From positions 1 through 64,000 of the forward strand of contig VGNE01000010.1 in NCBI GenBank assembly GCA_016866215.1: 64,000 nucleotides of DNA, written 5' to 3'. The notes under the pieces were generated by a model, which was given only the letters and a program-made list of their open reading frames with translations, had not been told where the DNA came from and did no database searches. The stretch's first letter is position 1; every line of letters starts with the position of its first letter. Source of the stretch: Chloroflexota bacterium. Lineage in GTDB: Bacteria; Chloroflexota; Anaerolineae; Anaerolineales; Villigracilaceae. The position numbers were made by a program, and so were the translations under genes. Of this stretch, positions 9,777-20,306 are shown one piece after another.

Positions 9777-10427
9777 ATGGAGTTAATAACTTTTCTGATT
9801 GACCTGTTCCTGCATCTGGATGAATATTTGGATACAATAATTACCCAGTACGGTGCGTGGACCTATGGTATTTTGTTCGCCGTAATTTTCGTGGAGACTG
9901 GTTTGGTCATTATGCCGTTCCTGCCTGGCGATTCGCTGTTGTTCGCGGCAGGCACGTTTGCGGCGCTCGGTTCGTTGAACGTGTGGGTTCTCGCGGGATT
10001 ATTAATAGTGGCCGCTATTCTTGGCGATACTGTGAATTATTCCATCGGACATTATTTGGGTGAACGCGCCTATAACATCAAATGGATCAAGAAGGAATAT
10101 TTCGATAAGACACATGCTTTCTTTGAAAAGCATGGTGGTAAAGCTATCTTTCTTGCGCGCTTTGTTCCAATCGTGCGCACCTTCGCTCCGTTTGTAGCGG
10201 GTATTGGCAAAATGACCTATGGTTATTTTATTACCTATAACTTTGTAGGCGGCATTACATGGGTGGCGCTCTTTGTGTTTGCGGGATATTTCTTTGGCAA
10301 CATCCCGTTCATGCGCGATAATTTTGAGTACGTGATCATTGTGATTATATTGATGTCTATTTTACCGATGGTATTCGAATGGTGGAAGGCTCGCAACGAA
10401 GCAAAGGCAGAAAAGAAGCTGGCGTGA
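9777..10427 (+). CDS. DedA family membrane protein
   Basis: VIFVETGLVIMPFLPGDSLLFAAG, FGGKAIFLARFVPIVRTFAPFVAG-like DedA/SNARE-assoc motifs. Confidence 0.9.
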   Translation: MELITFLIDLFLHLDEYLDTIITQYGAWTYGILFAVIFVETGLVIMPFLPGDSLLFAAGTFAALGSLNVWVLAGLLIVAAILGDTVNYSIGHYLGERAYNIKWIKKEYFDKTHAFFEKHGGKAIFLARFVPIVRTFAPFVAGIGKMTYGYFITYNFVGGITWVALFVFAGYFFGNIPFMRDNFEYVIIVIILMSILPMVFEWWKARNEAKAEKKLA

Positions 10428-10516
10428 TCTGATGGTCAATAGGATCGTTATTTTTTGCATTCCTGGCAGTCACTTGGCAAAGCCCCTGCTAAATGGGGCG
10501 GTAAAGGAGAAAACCA

Positions 10517-11047
10517 ATGACCGTAAAAGTTTCCGTGTACATCGCCGCCAGTCTGGACGGTTTCATCGCCCGCAAAAATGGTGACCTGGACTGGCTCCCC
10601 GCAGGTGAAGAGGGCGGTAAGGATTTTGGTTACGCAGAGTTCATGTCAACCATTGACCATGTCGTGATGGGCAGAAATACATTTGAAAAAGTGCTCACCT
10701 TCGGTGAATGGCATTACGACAAAAAGGTGATTGTCCTCACCAGCAGGGCTTTGACCCTTCCGCCCGAACTTGCCGACAAAGTGGAGGCGCTTCGCTTATC
10801 TCCCCGTGAGTTGGTCCACGAAATGGAGGGGCGCGGCGTGAATCATATCTACCTTGACGGCGGTGTGACCATCCAGCGTTTTCTGCGTGAATCCCTCGTA
10901 GACGAAATGACCATCACCACCATCCCCATTTTGCTCGGTGAAGGGTTGTCATTATTTGGTAAATTGGAAAAAGATGTGAAGCTTAAGTTGGTAAAATCAC
11001 AGTCGTTCAAGAATGGCTTTGTGCAGAACAAGTATAAGATTTTGTAG
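10517..11047 (+). CDS. Dihydrofolate reductase family protein (RibD C-terminal-like)
   Basis: VYIAASLDGFIARKNGDLDWL, VVMGRNTFEKVL. Confidence 0.85.
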   Translation: MTVKVSVYIAASLDGFIARKNGDLDWLPAGEEGGKDFGYAEFMSTIDHVVMGRNTFEKVLTFGEWHYDKKVIVLTSRALTLPPELADKVEALRLSPRELVHEMEGRGVNHIYLDGGVTIQRFLRESLVDEMTITTIPILLGEGLSLFGKLEKDVKLKLVKSQSFKNGFVQNKYKIL

Positions 11048-11130
11048 GCATTCCAATATATGCAAAAGGTGACAGCCACTTCCAAAGTGACTGCCACCTT
11101 TTTTAGTCCTACTTTTTACTTCTCACTGAC

Positions 11131-13692
11131 CTACGGCATCAACTTCAAATGCCCTTCGCTATCTTTTATGACTGATTCTTGATCCCACCACATGGGGTAA
11201 TACTTAATACTCGCCCATAATTCAGCCATATCAATATAATGCGGATGATACGCATGACCAGATTGCCCGGTGGTGTGGACGGTGATGGAATTGTTCAGGT
11301 TGCCCACGTCCACGATCATGCGCATGGATGGGACGTTGGTCACTTCGTAGCCCAGATTCGGATTCCAATTTGTCGCATTGACAATGGCTTTGCCGCCGCT
11401 GGTTGCGAAAGGTCCACGGTTGAACAGGTCTTCGATGAGGGAGATGCCGGATTTTCCCAATGTGCCATTTTCGAAGGTGGCTGTGTGCAGGGCGCCCCAT
11501 GTCCATTTGGATGGATCGTTGCCGAGGATATCTTCCAGTTCAGCGATGGCTTTTTCGTAGGAGCGGGCGAAGATATCGTCACGAGTTTCAACGGCATCGG
11601 TTGTAGTTTTATCGTCCCACCAGAAATTGTTCGGTTCGTCCACGATCTTGCGTGTGACTTCAAACCAGGGCGCGCCTCCATTGGGCCAGTATCTTTCGGG
11701 GAGATCATCGTTGAATGCCTCGATGAGGAGATTCTTCCAGAAGACTTCGTAGATGGCGGCGGGCGTAGAATCGGCTGAGGCTTGGTAGTTCCAGTTCTTT
11801 AGCGTGGCAAGCCCATCGGTCAGATTCGAAGCGGTGAACTTTATCCCCAAAAGATGGGGTAGGATGTATTCCGCGCCGCCGTCGTAATTGTCGCCTTGCA
11901 TCTTTTGTATGTAAGCGATGTCAATTTTACCTGGGGCGTTTTCGAGCATGTCCACGATGCGGTTGGCGCGATAACCGAGATCGTAATCGTTGGAAATGAG
12001 ATAGGGATAATCACGCGGTTCCACTTGATTGTTGGCGGCGGCAATGTAGCCCTCGACGGGGTTGTAGGCGTAGGGCAGTTCATCGAATGGAATGTAGCCC
12101 GTCCATTCGTAATCATCCGTCCAACCGGGGACTGGGAGCGTGCCATCGCCGTTTTTGCGGATGGGAATATCACCGGGCGCTTGATAGCCGATGTTGCCTT
12201 CGATATCGGCGTAGACCAGATTTTGTGAGGGAACCCTCGCGGTGCTTGCAGCTTCACGGAATTGCTCGAAGTTTTCGGCGGTGTTCACCATCCACGGCGC
12301 GACAAAGGAACTTGAGGGTGTGAAGGCTGTCCACTTGAGGGCGATGGCGTATTGTTCAGGGAGTTCGATGCCGACGTTATCTTTGAATGGAATGAACTTT
12401 TCATCTTCGGGGTCACCTTCGTTTTTGAGTACGCCGAACACTTCAGAGATGACGGGTCCATGCCGTGAGATGCGGACGTCCATTTCAATCGGGTCTCCGC
12501 CCGCGACTTTGATGATCTCCTTGCGGATTTCAAAATCAACCCATTCGCCGTTGACTTCGTATTGATTTGGATTTTCGGGATTTATTTTTTCGATGTACAA
12601 ATCCATCACGTCGGGACCGAGATTGGTGAAGCCCCAGGCGATTTTATCGTTATGACCGATGATGACAGCGGGGACGCCAGCCATCGAGAAGCCTGCTACA
12701 TCATACGGGCAGTCTGCGGTTTTGGGTTTGCAATGCAAGCCGATCTGATACCAGATCGAAGGCATTTGAATCGCAAGATGCGGGTCGTTCGCGAGCAGCG
12801 GCATACCTGTTGTGGTGAGTGCGCCTGAAATGACCCACGAATTCGATCCGACGCCGCTATCAAAGGGTCCCATCAATTCATCGAGCAAGGTGACGTTGCG
12901 ATATAACGCATCAAGGGTTTCATTGGGAATTTCAGCGGCGAGTGCCGTTGGGTTTGTGAGTGCAGATCCTCCATCGCCGATCTTGTTGACGATCACGGGA
13001 TGATCTTCAGGGTAGTCCGGGAAAAGTTCATTCACCTGTTCGGGTGTGAGAGTCTTGAGCAGGATGGCGCGTTTGATTTCCTCATCCATGTTGCCGCGCA
13101 GATCGTAGGCAAGCATCTTGCCCCAGGTGAGGGTGTTGGAGGGAGTCCATGGTTCGATTTTGTAATCGGCATTGAGCAAGCCGAGGACTTCATATTCCAA
13201 ACTCAAGGCTTCCTTGTCGTGATCCTTTAGGTAGGCATTTACGCCATCGGTGTAAGACTGAAGCATGGCTTTATATTCCGGATCGAGCGCATCCCATTCT
13301 TTTTCAGTGACTTCGGTCCAACCGAGGGTGCGGAGGAACAAATCGGTATCCACTTGAGAATTAAACATTTCAGCGACTCGTCCCGCGCCGATGTGCCGCC
13401 AGAAGTCCATTTGCCAGAAGCGATCCTGCGAGTGAACATATCCTTGCGCAAAAAACAGGTCATGTTGGGTGGAAGCGTAAATATGCGGGATGCCCATTGC
13501 GTCGCGGTAAATATCTACTGTGCTATCGAGTCCAGCCACTTTTATTTCGCCGTCAATCTGCGGAAATGATTTTTCCGCGACGGTGTTTGGCAGATAACCC
13601 TTGAAATAGTACGCGCCCCCAGCCCCCGCGATCAGCGCAAGTATAACGATGCCGATCAAAATTCGTCCGACGATCCTGCCTGCTTTTTTCAT
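11131..13692 (-). CDS. Penicillin acylase family protein
   Basis: GVGSNSWVISG (Ntn Ser), GIPHIYASTQHDLFFAQGYVHSQDRFWQMDF. Confidence 0.93.
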   Translation of the reverse strand: MKKAGRIVGRILIGIVILALIAGAGGAYYFKGYLPNTVAEKSFPQIDGEIKVAGLDSTVDIYRDAMGIPHIYASTQHDLFFAQGYVHSQDRFWQMDFWRHIGAGRVAEMFNSQVDTDLFLRTLGWTEVTEKEWDALDPEYKAMLQSYTDGVNAYLKDHDKEALSLEYEVLGLLNADYKIEPWTPSNTLTWGKMLAYDLRGNMDEEIKRAILLKTLTPEQVNELFPDYPEDHPVIVNKIGDGGSALTNPTALAAEIPNETLDALYRNVTLLDELMGPFDSGVGSNSWVISGALTTTGMPLLANDPHLAIQMPSIWYQIGLHCKPKTADCPYDVAGFSMAGVPAVIIGHNDKIAWGFTNLGPDVMDLYIEKINPENPNQYEVNGEWVDFEIRKEIIKVAGGDPIEMDVRISRHGPVISEVFGVLKNEGDPEDEKFIPFKDNVGIELPEQYAIALKWTAFTPSSSFVAPWMVNTAENFEQFREAASTARVPSQNLVYADIEGNIGYQAPGDIPIRKNGDGTLPVPGWTDDYEWTGYIPFDELPYAYNPVEGYIAAANNQVEPRDYPYLISNDYDLGYRANRIVDMLENAPGKIDIAYIQKMQGDNYDGGAEYILPHLLGIKFTASNLTDGLATLKNWNYQASADSTPAAIYEVFWKNLLIEAFNDDLPERYWPNGGAPWFEVTRKIVDEPNNFWWDDKTTTDAVETRDDIFARSYEKAIAELEDILGNDPSKWTWGALHTATFENGTLGKSGISLIEDLFNRGPFATSGGKAIVNATNWNPNLGYEVTNVPSMRMIVDVGNLNNSITVHTTGQSGHAYHPHYIDMAELWASIKYYPMWWDQESVIKDSEGHLKLMP

Positions 13693-13773
13693 TGCTCCTC
13701 CATTTGGAAATAAATTATAAGTAGCGCAAGATTTTATCCTGCGCTACTGTGTTTCCTGTTTCTTATCTCTCTT

Positions 13774-16299
13774 TTACTTTACTACACCCGTCAAACGTGG
13801 ATACCAATACCATAAAATATCTGCGGCGGGTTTGCTGTGGATGGACGTGGATTTGTCCTGCAATGCCGCTGGTATGTAATAGCCGCGGCTGATAAAACCT
13901 GAGATCCAGGAGCGGGCATTGAGGGCGGTGAGCATGGCTTCGTAAACATCCGCCTGGGTTTGCAGATCCAAGCCGATGGAACTGATATCTGCATCGGGCC
14001 TGGATAAGGCCAACAGGTCAAAACAACCGCCCGTCCCATTTGCAACACACCCACTGGCTGCACCTGACGCAGAGGGATAAGCAATCGCAAGAATGATGGG
14101 CTTATTCAACAAGGATACGAGCGGCGCAACTTCATTATCCAGTATTCTTCCGGCCTCGTTAGCAAAGTCCAATTTTGTAGCGCTTTGACTTGTCGAAAGC
14201 GGTGCAGACCACAACAGGTAAATCCCGTCCACATCCTGAAGTAAGTTCAACGGTGTTTTAATGCTGGATGGGGTATATGGCATGGCCCAAAATACCTGTC
14301 CATTGAAATGCGAGCGCACGTCTGCGATAATGGCTTTCCATTGAGTCTCAACATCTGCCGGCGTGTTGGATGGGTTGCCGTCCGGTAAAGTTCCGCCGGG
14401 TAGTGCGGGTGTAACCCAGTCGCCGCCAAGAACGAGAATCTGTGAGCCCGTTTGGGAGGCGAGGTCTGCATAATTGACAGCAAATGCCCGGTAGCGTGTA
14501 AACCATGTCTGCCACCACTCCGCATCTCGCGGCGCAGCCAGCCAAAAATTTGTACTGAGCGAGGTGGAAGCATCCGCTGAGGCTGGGAAGTTGGGCGTCG
14601 GGAAGAGCGCGACATTTAGTCCCAATGCGCGCGCCTGCGAGATCATAATGGCTGAGTCGATCCATAATGGGTCTTGTCCAGGCACAGTTGTGAAGCGCAG
14701 GGGTGAGATGTTTGTATATGTCCAACTTGGGGTGAGAACGGCGAAATTTGCGCCTAATGCTTGTGTATTTGCGAAGGCCTGAGGGGCGTAATAGGACCAA
14801 TTTGGCCGATAAGTGGGTTGATATTCAACGCCTGCCACAAAACTATCCGCACGCGGCGTAATGTTGGCTCCCACCAGGGTAGTCGGCTCCGGGTTTTCAT
14901 ACCATTTCCAAGTGCCAACGGTGTCTAGAATGTCCTGACCCAGGATACTGGTAAGAGCCTGCCGCCCGCTAGGAGCAGAGCCGATTGTCTGCGCATCGTC
15001 CGCGCTTCCACATTGTCCATTACGGCAGTAACGGTACGAAAACGAGCCGAGCACGTTTAAGGGGCCATATAGTTTATATGCCCAGCGCTGATTGCCGAGC
15101 GGCCACATGGGAATGGGCTCCATCCAGCCGAAAATATTAAATTGAATATAAATAATATCACCCGGCGGTGTGACGGACGGAACGGTGAGTTCAAAAAGGA
15201 TCGGCGCGGAATCGCCAGCGGACCAGGCGGAAACAGTGTCTTCAAGGGTCATCTCCTGCGTTGGGACGATGAACTCTCGCAGGTTCCATTGGCCGTCCGC
15301 CTTGTGCTCAGCGTTCCAGAATCCGTCGCCTAATGTGTATTTATATTGAATATGAGCGCCGGCAGGTAAACCCATTGTGATTTCATATCGCCCATCTGGT
15401 TGTAGATTCATAACGGGCATTCGGTCTGTGTTGGTACTTACCCCGCCAAGCAGGTCTGCAAAAGTGTTGCCAAGTTGCAAAATATTTCCTGCGATTCGCA
15501 CTGGCACGCCGGGCACGGTCGATTCGGGGATCGTAACCATGAACGTGACATTGACAAGTTGTGCGGGCTTTACACGCAGGTCTACGATGGTAGCCCTGCC
15601 GTCTGCCACAGTTGCGCCCTGTTGAAATGGTTGATACATCCCATCGAGACTGTATGCGATCAGTTGCTGGGTGCCAACCGGCAGGCCGCTCAATTCGAAG
15701 CGTCCCAAAGAATCGGTCAAATAATGAACGCCGCCGGCACTCACCAACAGGTTTGGCAGAGGCGAGCCGGTATCGGAGTTGAATACCTGTCCCAGGATCG
15801 TACCCGTCGGGCGTGCGTAGGATTTGTCCCCCCAATCTGCAATGATGTCCTGCACTTCAGCAGGTGCAGTTGCAAAATGCAAACGATAGCGGATGACTGT
15901 ACCGAGACTGGTATCTTCGATGACCTGCGAGTCCCCGCGGCGGACGTACCGATATTTGACAATCGAGTTGTAAGGCACAGGCAGGACCGCTGTATAGGTG
16001 AGCGAATCGCGCGCACTCATCGGGTATTGCAGGGCATTCAAAGAAAGCCCGGTCACTTCATCCATCACTGCAATCGCGAGCGTTTCGCTTGGCTGAAGGG
16101 GTTCGGGCAGGGTTACGATGAAAGTTGTTTGCGCCACGGGCTGAGGCGTTGGAGAAGGAATCGTAATATCTGGGATCGGTGTTGGGTTGCCAGGGTTGAT
16201 CGGATTTTCAAATAATGAAAACGTACAGGCCTGCCCAACCAGAGCAAGCATGATTGCCGCGATGATATAGCGGCGGGATAATAAAGATAACCTATTCAT
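13774..16299 (-). CDS. Large lipoprotein with carboxypeptidase-regulatory-like/CBM-like repeats and TIM-barrel-like C-terminal region
   Basis: Signal with LVGQAC lipobox; GTILGQVFNSDTGSPLPNLLVSAGG regulatory-like repeat; C-terminal GDWVTPALPG... Confidence 0.55.
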   Translation of the reverse strand: MNRLSLLSRRYIIAAIMLALVGQACTFSLFENPINPGNPTPIPDITIPSPTPQPVAQTTFIVTLPEPLQPSETLAIAVMDEVTGLSLNALQYPMSARDSLTYTAVLPVPYNSIVKYRYVRRGDSQVIEDTSLGTVIRYRLHFATAPAEVQDIIADWGDKSYARPTGTILGQVFNSDTGSPLPNLLVSAGGVHYLTDSLGRFELSGLPVGTQQLIAYSLDGMYQPFQQGATVADGRATIVDLRVKPAQLVNVTFMVTIPESTVPGVPVRIAGNILQLGNTFADLLGGVSTNTDRMPVMNLQPDGRYEITMGLPAGAHIQYKYTLGDGFWNAEHKADGQWNLREFIVPTQEMTLEDTVSAWSAGDSAPILFELTVPSVTPPGDIIYIQFNIFGWMEPIPMWPLGNQRWAYKLYGPLNVLGSFSYRYCRNGQCGSADDAQTIGSAPSGRQALTSILGQDILDTVGTWKWYENPEPTTLVGANITPRADSFVAGVEYQPTYRPNWSYYAPQAFANTQALGANFAVLTPSWTYTNISPLRFTTVPGQDPLWIDSAIMISQARALGLNVALFPTPNFPASADASTSLSTNFWLAAPRDAEWWQTWFTRYRAFAVNYADLASQTGSQILVLGGDWVTPALPGGTLPDGNPSNTPADVETQWKAIIADVRSHFNGQVFWAMPYTPSSIKTPLNLLQDVDGIYLLWSAPLSTSQSATKLDFANEAGRILDNEVAPLVSLLNKPIILAIAYPSASGAASGCVANGTGGCFDLLALSRPDADISSIGLDLQTQADVYEAMLTALNARSWISGFISRGYYIPAALQDKSTSIHSKPAADILWYWYPRLTGVVK

Positions 16300-16343
16300 T
16301 CTCTCTCCTCGGATACGCGAAGCGCACCGCTTCGCGCGGAACC

Positions 16344-17264
16344 TTACACTGCTGACTCATCATCGGCATTTGCCTCGCCTGCGGCATTTTTCTGCTTTCG
16401 CCCGGCGTAAGCGATATAGCTTAGACCAATGCTGACAAAGTATAACAAAATCATGGGAAGCATCACCAACCCCATGTTGACCGGGTCAATGGTTGGGGTG
16501 ATGGCCGCGGCGAGAATGGCAATGATAACGATTGCCAGCCTCCATTGTTGCATAAGGATGGCGGGTTTCACCAGTCCCATGGACGATAAGACATAGATGA
16601 CCAGTGGAAATTCAAAGAATATGCCAATCCAAAACATCAAGCCTGTGACAAATGAAAAATAATCTTTCGCCGCCCAGAATTGGGTGATCTTTGTAAAACT
16701 CCCAAGAAACGGAAGAGCGGCAGGTACCAGGACGAAATACGTAAAGGACATGCCTGTAAAAAAAAGCATGGTCGCAAACGGGATGCCCACCAATCCCATC
16801 TTTTTTTCGCGCGGCTTCAAGCCGGGTGCTGCAAAGAGCCAAATTTCAAAAGCGATGTAAGGAAAGGCCGCCGCGATACCGGCATACATTGCCACGCGCA
16901 TAAATACGCCGATCTCTTCTGTCACTTGAATGGCTTGGAGCTTTTCCAAACCCTGCACAGGGATGGCGAGAAATTCCATCAGATCCTGCGTAATCCAGAT
17001 TGAAGTAATAACTGTGATCGCCAGGGCGATCACAGCGCGCAGGATGTGCATGCGCAACGCTTCAATTTGATCCCACAACATCTGACGTGTATCTTTGTTT
17101 GTGGTCAGTTCAACGAATAAATCTGTGAGAGGCCGTTCATCGGGTACGGTATTCAGGAATTTTTGAAATTGGCGGATCTTCCGAAATGGGAACGCGAGAA
17201 TACCAAAGGCAAGGCGGAATGGAAATGTAACGAGCCGCCAGATTCCCCCAAAAAATTTACGCAT
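16344..17264 (-). CDS. tatC: Sec-independent protein translocase TatC
   Basis: Multi-TM protein; VGIPFATMLFFTGMSFTYFVLVPAALPFL, TPTIDPVNMGLVMLPMILLY. Confidence 0.92.
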   Translation of the reverse strand: MRKFFGGIWRLVTFPFRLAFGILAFPFRKIRQFQKFLNTVPDERPLTDLFVELTTNKDTRQMLWDQIEALRMHILRAVIALAITVITSIWITQDLMEFLAIPVQGLEKLQAIQVTEEIGVFMRVAMYAGIAAAFPYIAFEIWLFAAPGLKPREKKMGLVGIPFATMLFFTGMSFTYFVLVPAALPFLGSFTKITQFWAAKDYFSFVTGLMFWIGIFFEFPLVIYVLSSMGLVKPAILMQQWRLAIVIIAILAAAITPTIDPVNMGLVMLPMILLYFVSIGLSYIAYAGRKQKNAAGEANADDESAV

Positions 17265-17694
17265 CTTTTCCCTGGTCGCTTTCGTTCGTAATTATTTCCG
17301 GGGTGGGCGGCGCGATCTTATTCTGTGGGGAGTTCTCAGGAATCGGCTGGGAGCCAAGTGGCGCGTTTGGGTTGTTGGGAGCGCTAACAGAACTATCCGG
17401 ACGGTTCGACTCGCTTTGCGGCTCACGATGTCGAACGGGGAATGTGGTTGCGTTATTAAATTTATCCCCAATTTGATTGAATTCTTCATTTGCTTCCCGC
17501 ATCAGGCGGTTGGGTAATGTGCGCAGTTCGCGTGAAGTTTGTTGAAATACCTTCCAGCCGTCAGATGTAATAATATCGCGCAGGAATTTGCCAATGGTCT
17601 TGCCCGCTTTTTGCATATCTTTGGGGCCAAGTACGATCAACGCAATGACAACGATGAAAACAAATTCAGACATGCCAATACCAAGGATTTCCAT
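17257..17694 (-). CDS. TatA/TatB family twin-arginine translocase subunit
   Basis: MEILGIGMSEFVFIVVIALIVLGPKDMQKAGKTIGKFLRD. Confidence 0.85.
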   Translation of the reverse strand: MEILGIGMSEFVFIVVIALIVLGPKDMQKAGKTIGKFLRDIITSDGWKVFQQTSRELRTLPNRLMREANEEFNQIGDKFNNATTFPVRHREPQSESNRPDSSVSAPNNPNAPLGSQPIPENSPQNKIAPPTPEIITNESDQGKDA

Positions 17695-17697
17695 GGG

Positions 17698-18159
17698 TTA
17701 TCCAGCTAATTTTGTTTCGTGAGCAATTCTGTTCTTGATAATTTGATGTATTTCGTGTTCGTGATCCACTAGAGTGCCAAGCACACCATTGATAAAACGC
17801 GGAGCAGAATCTGAGCCATAAAGTTTTGCAAGTTCCACGGCTTCGTTGATGGCAACCTTGACTGGAGTTTCGCGGGAAACGGCAAACTCCCAAAAAGCAA
17901 TTCGCAGGATATTACGGTCAATGGCGGCGATCTGGTCAAGCGGCCAATCGGGGGCGTATTTTGCAATCAATTGATCGAGATCCTTCGCGAGGGGAAGTAC
18001 GCCAAAGACGATCTGCCTGGCAAATTCAGCCAGATCATTTGTTAGCGGAACTTCTTCCAGCCGTGTTTTCAATACATCGCCTGGAAGATGATTTGCCACA
18101 ATATCCGTTTCGTAAAGTACTTGCAGAGCAATCGAGCGCGCTCTGGTGCGGGGTTTCAT
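17698..18159 (-). CDS. nusB: Transcription antitermination factor NusB
   Basis: MKPRTRARSIALQVLYETDI ... ETPVKVAINEAVELAKLYGSDSAPRFINGVLG. Confidence 0.93.
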   Translation of the reverse strand: MKPRTRARSIALQVLYETDIVANHLPGDVLKTRLEEVPLTNDLAEFARQIVFGVLPLAKDLDQLIAKYAPDWPLDQIAAIDRNILRIAFWEFAVSRETPVKVAINEAVELAKLYGSDSAPRFINGVLGTLVDHEHEIHQIIKNRIAHETKLAG

Positions 18160-18163
18160 CGGG

Positions 18164-18511
18164 TCAAGCCTCGCTGTCCTCGTAGTCCATGTCTTCAATG
18201 TGAATGTTAACATGACCAACATCCATGCCAACTGTGTCCTGAAGGGTGCGGGTCACAGTCTGCTGGACGTTACGGCTGACTTCGCGAATGTTGACATCCG
18301 CTTCAAGGATGAGATGCAAATCCACGTAGGCGGTATTGTCCTCCGTTTCAATGCGGACCCCATCGCCGGCTCCTCGTTTGAAGAAGCGATTCACTCCCCC
18401 TGAAACGGGCGCGAGTCTGCTGACGCCGCGTACGCCCAATGCAGACAGTCTCGCAATCGTAGTCAATACTTCGGCCGAAATGGTTATTTTGTCTTGTAGG
18501 TTTTCTGTCAT
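18164..18511 (-). CDS. Asp23/Gls24 family envelope stress protein
   Basis: ITISAEVLTTIARLSALGVRGVSRL ... VNIHIEDMDYEDSEA. Confidence 0.85.
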   Translation of the reverse strand: MTENLQDKITISAEVLTTIARLSALGVRGVSRLAPVSGGVNRFFKRGAGDGVRIETEDNTAYVDLHLILEADVNIREVSRNVQQTVTRTLQDTVGMDVGHVNIHIEDMDYEDSEA

Positions 18512-18595
18512 TTTTACTCCTATTTGGGAAAAAAGAGATTAGATGATTCGAGAGTGGTTTCCAATCTCCATTCTCTATTCTCCGCTCTTTAATAA

Positions 18596-19348
18596 TTACA
18601 TCATCGCCATACCGCCATCCACACCAAGCACTTGACCGGTGATATAGGCGGCTTCATCAGAGGCGAGAAATGCTGCCGCATACGCAATCTCTTCTGGTTT
18701 GCCTTTGCGGGCCAGCGGAACCATTTTGAGCGCGGCTTCGAGAATTTCGGGTGTCATGCCATCCAGGATTTCAGTGTCTACAAATCCCGGCGCAATGGCA
18801 TTGACGGTGATGTTGCGCGCGGCAACCTCTCGCGCGAGCGCCTTGGTGAAAGCGATCTGCCCGCCTTTGGACGCGGAGTAGTTCGTCTGCCCGGCATTGC
18901 CCATTTGACCGGCAACCGAAGCCATGTTGATGATCCTGCCAACGCGCTTACGCATCATATGTTTAACAGCAGTCTTCGAGCAGTTGAATGTGCTTTTCAG
19001 GTTGGTGCTGATGACCGCATCCCAATCTGCCTCAGGCATCATCATAATTAATTGGTCACGGGTAATACCGGCATTGTTGACGAGGATGCTTAAATCATCA
19101 AATGTATCCACTGCAAATTTCACCAGGGCTTCAGCTTGCTTGAAATCTGAAACATCCGCCTGGTGCGCGGCTGCTTTTCCACCCGTGGCTTGTATTTGCT
19201 TCACAACTTCTTCCGCAGATTCAGGTGACTTGTTGTAATTGACCACCACAGCCGCGCCGCGCGCCGCAAATTCCAATGCAATTGCGCGCCCAATTCCACG
19301 CGAGCCCCCGGTGATCAAAGCAACTTTGTTTTCTAATGACAAGGACAT
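18596..19348 (-). CDS. fabG: 3-oxoacyl-[ACP] reductase
   Basis: SDR: GGSRGIGRAIA, NNAGITRDQL, YSASKGG, VLGVDGGMAM. Confidence 0.95.
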   Translation of the reverse strand: MSLSLENKVALITGGSRGIGRAIALEFAARGAAVVVNYNKSPESAEEVVKQIQATGGKAAAHQADVSDFKQAEALVKFAVDTFDDLSILVNNAGITRDQLIMMMPEADWDAVISTNLKSTFNCSKTAVKHMMRKRVGRIINMASVAGQMGNAGQTNYSASKGGQIAFTKALAREVAARNITVNAIAPGFVDTEILDGMTPEILEAALKMVPLARKGKPEEIAYAAAFLASDEAAYITGQVLGVDGGMAMM

Positions 19349-19526
19349 GGTTTGTGTTCCTTTTTTCCGTCATTGCGAGGAGGGTGCTCTTCCCGACGCC
19401 TGTCCTGAGCTTGTCGAAGGGAAGCAATCTCCGTGCAATTAGGAGATTGCTTCGGGCTAAGAACAAGCGTCGCCCTGAGCCTGTCGAAGGGAACGCCCTC
19501 GCAATGACGAGACGATGTTTTTAGAA

Positions 19527-20225
19527 TTATACACTCTGTTCTGTTGTACTTGGCTGTTTTATCCCAAATGCCAATCCAACGCCGCCGCCTAAGGTAAGTA
19601 CTGCCGCCCATAGGAAAGCATCCTGCCAGAAGCGGATGGGGAAGAGACGGATGAGGGTATCAGAAAAATAAAAGAGCCAGGAATCCCCTTCGAAGAAAAT
19701 TTGATGAAAGGAGGTGAAGAATTGCCAGAAGATATCGGGGTTAAGTAGAATGCCCGCGCCAGCGATTACTGCCAGGGAAACAGCCAGACCGATCATCCAC
19801 ATGCCGCCGCGGCGCAGAGCATTGATGTATGCGGGAATCCATTTGCCGCGCGAGGCGAGGATGGCGAGAAGTGCAAGAATGGCAAGGGAGATATACCAAA
19901 CTCGCAATGCGCCGCGCACCACATTTTTTACATCCGCCATGTGGTTGAGTTCGCGCTCGTTGTAAAGTGAACTACCATCTTCAAATTTCAGATCGCCGAG
20001 ATAGGAAATATCAGAATCATTAATGAGATAATCCACAGCGAAGGGCGCCCATTGCAAGCGTTCTTCCTGAGTCATGCCGTATTCGTCAACAGGGAAGTAG
20101 GGCATCCTGTATTCGATATTGAAGAAGATAGGCGTGAGTAGAATGCGAAGGGCTGTGCCGATCAGTGCAAGAGGAACGAGGAGGGAAGTGAGGCAGGAGA
20201 GGATGGTGGGAAGATTAAGTTTCAT
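19527..20225 (-). CDS. TIGR01906-like integral membrane protein
   Basis: YLINDSDISYLGDLKFEDGSSLYNERELNHMADVKNV characteristic region; TM segments. Confidence 0.7.
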   Translation of the reverse strand: MKLNLPTILSCLTSLLVPLALIGTALRILLTPIFFNIEYRMPYFPVDEYGMTQEERLQWAPFAVDYLINDSDISYLGDLKFEDGSSLYNERELNHMADVKNVVRGALRVWYISLAILALLAILASRGKWIPAYINALRRGGMWMIGLAVSLAVIAGAGILLNPDIFWQFFTSFHQIFFEGDSWLFYFSDTLIRLFPIRFWQDAFLWAAVLTLGGGVGLAFGIKQPSTTEQSV

Positions 20226-20306
20226 TATTTCTCTTTAGTCATGTTGTTGTGAGGAGATTGCTTCGGCGCTAAGAGCAAGAGCGCGCCTCGCAACGACATG
20301 GAATCA

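Noticed and set aside
18320-18520. Possible additional RNA element near Asp23 gene
   Set aside because: No convincing conserved structure could be seen by eye.
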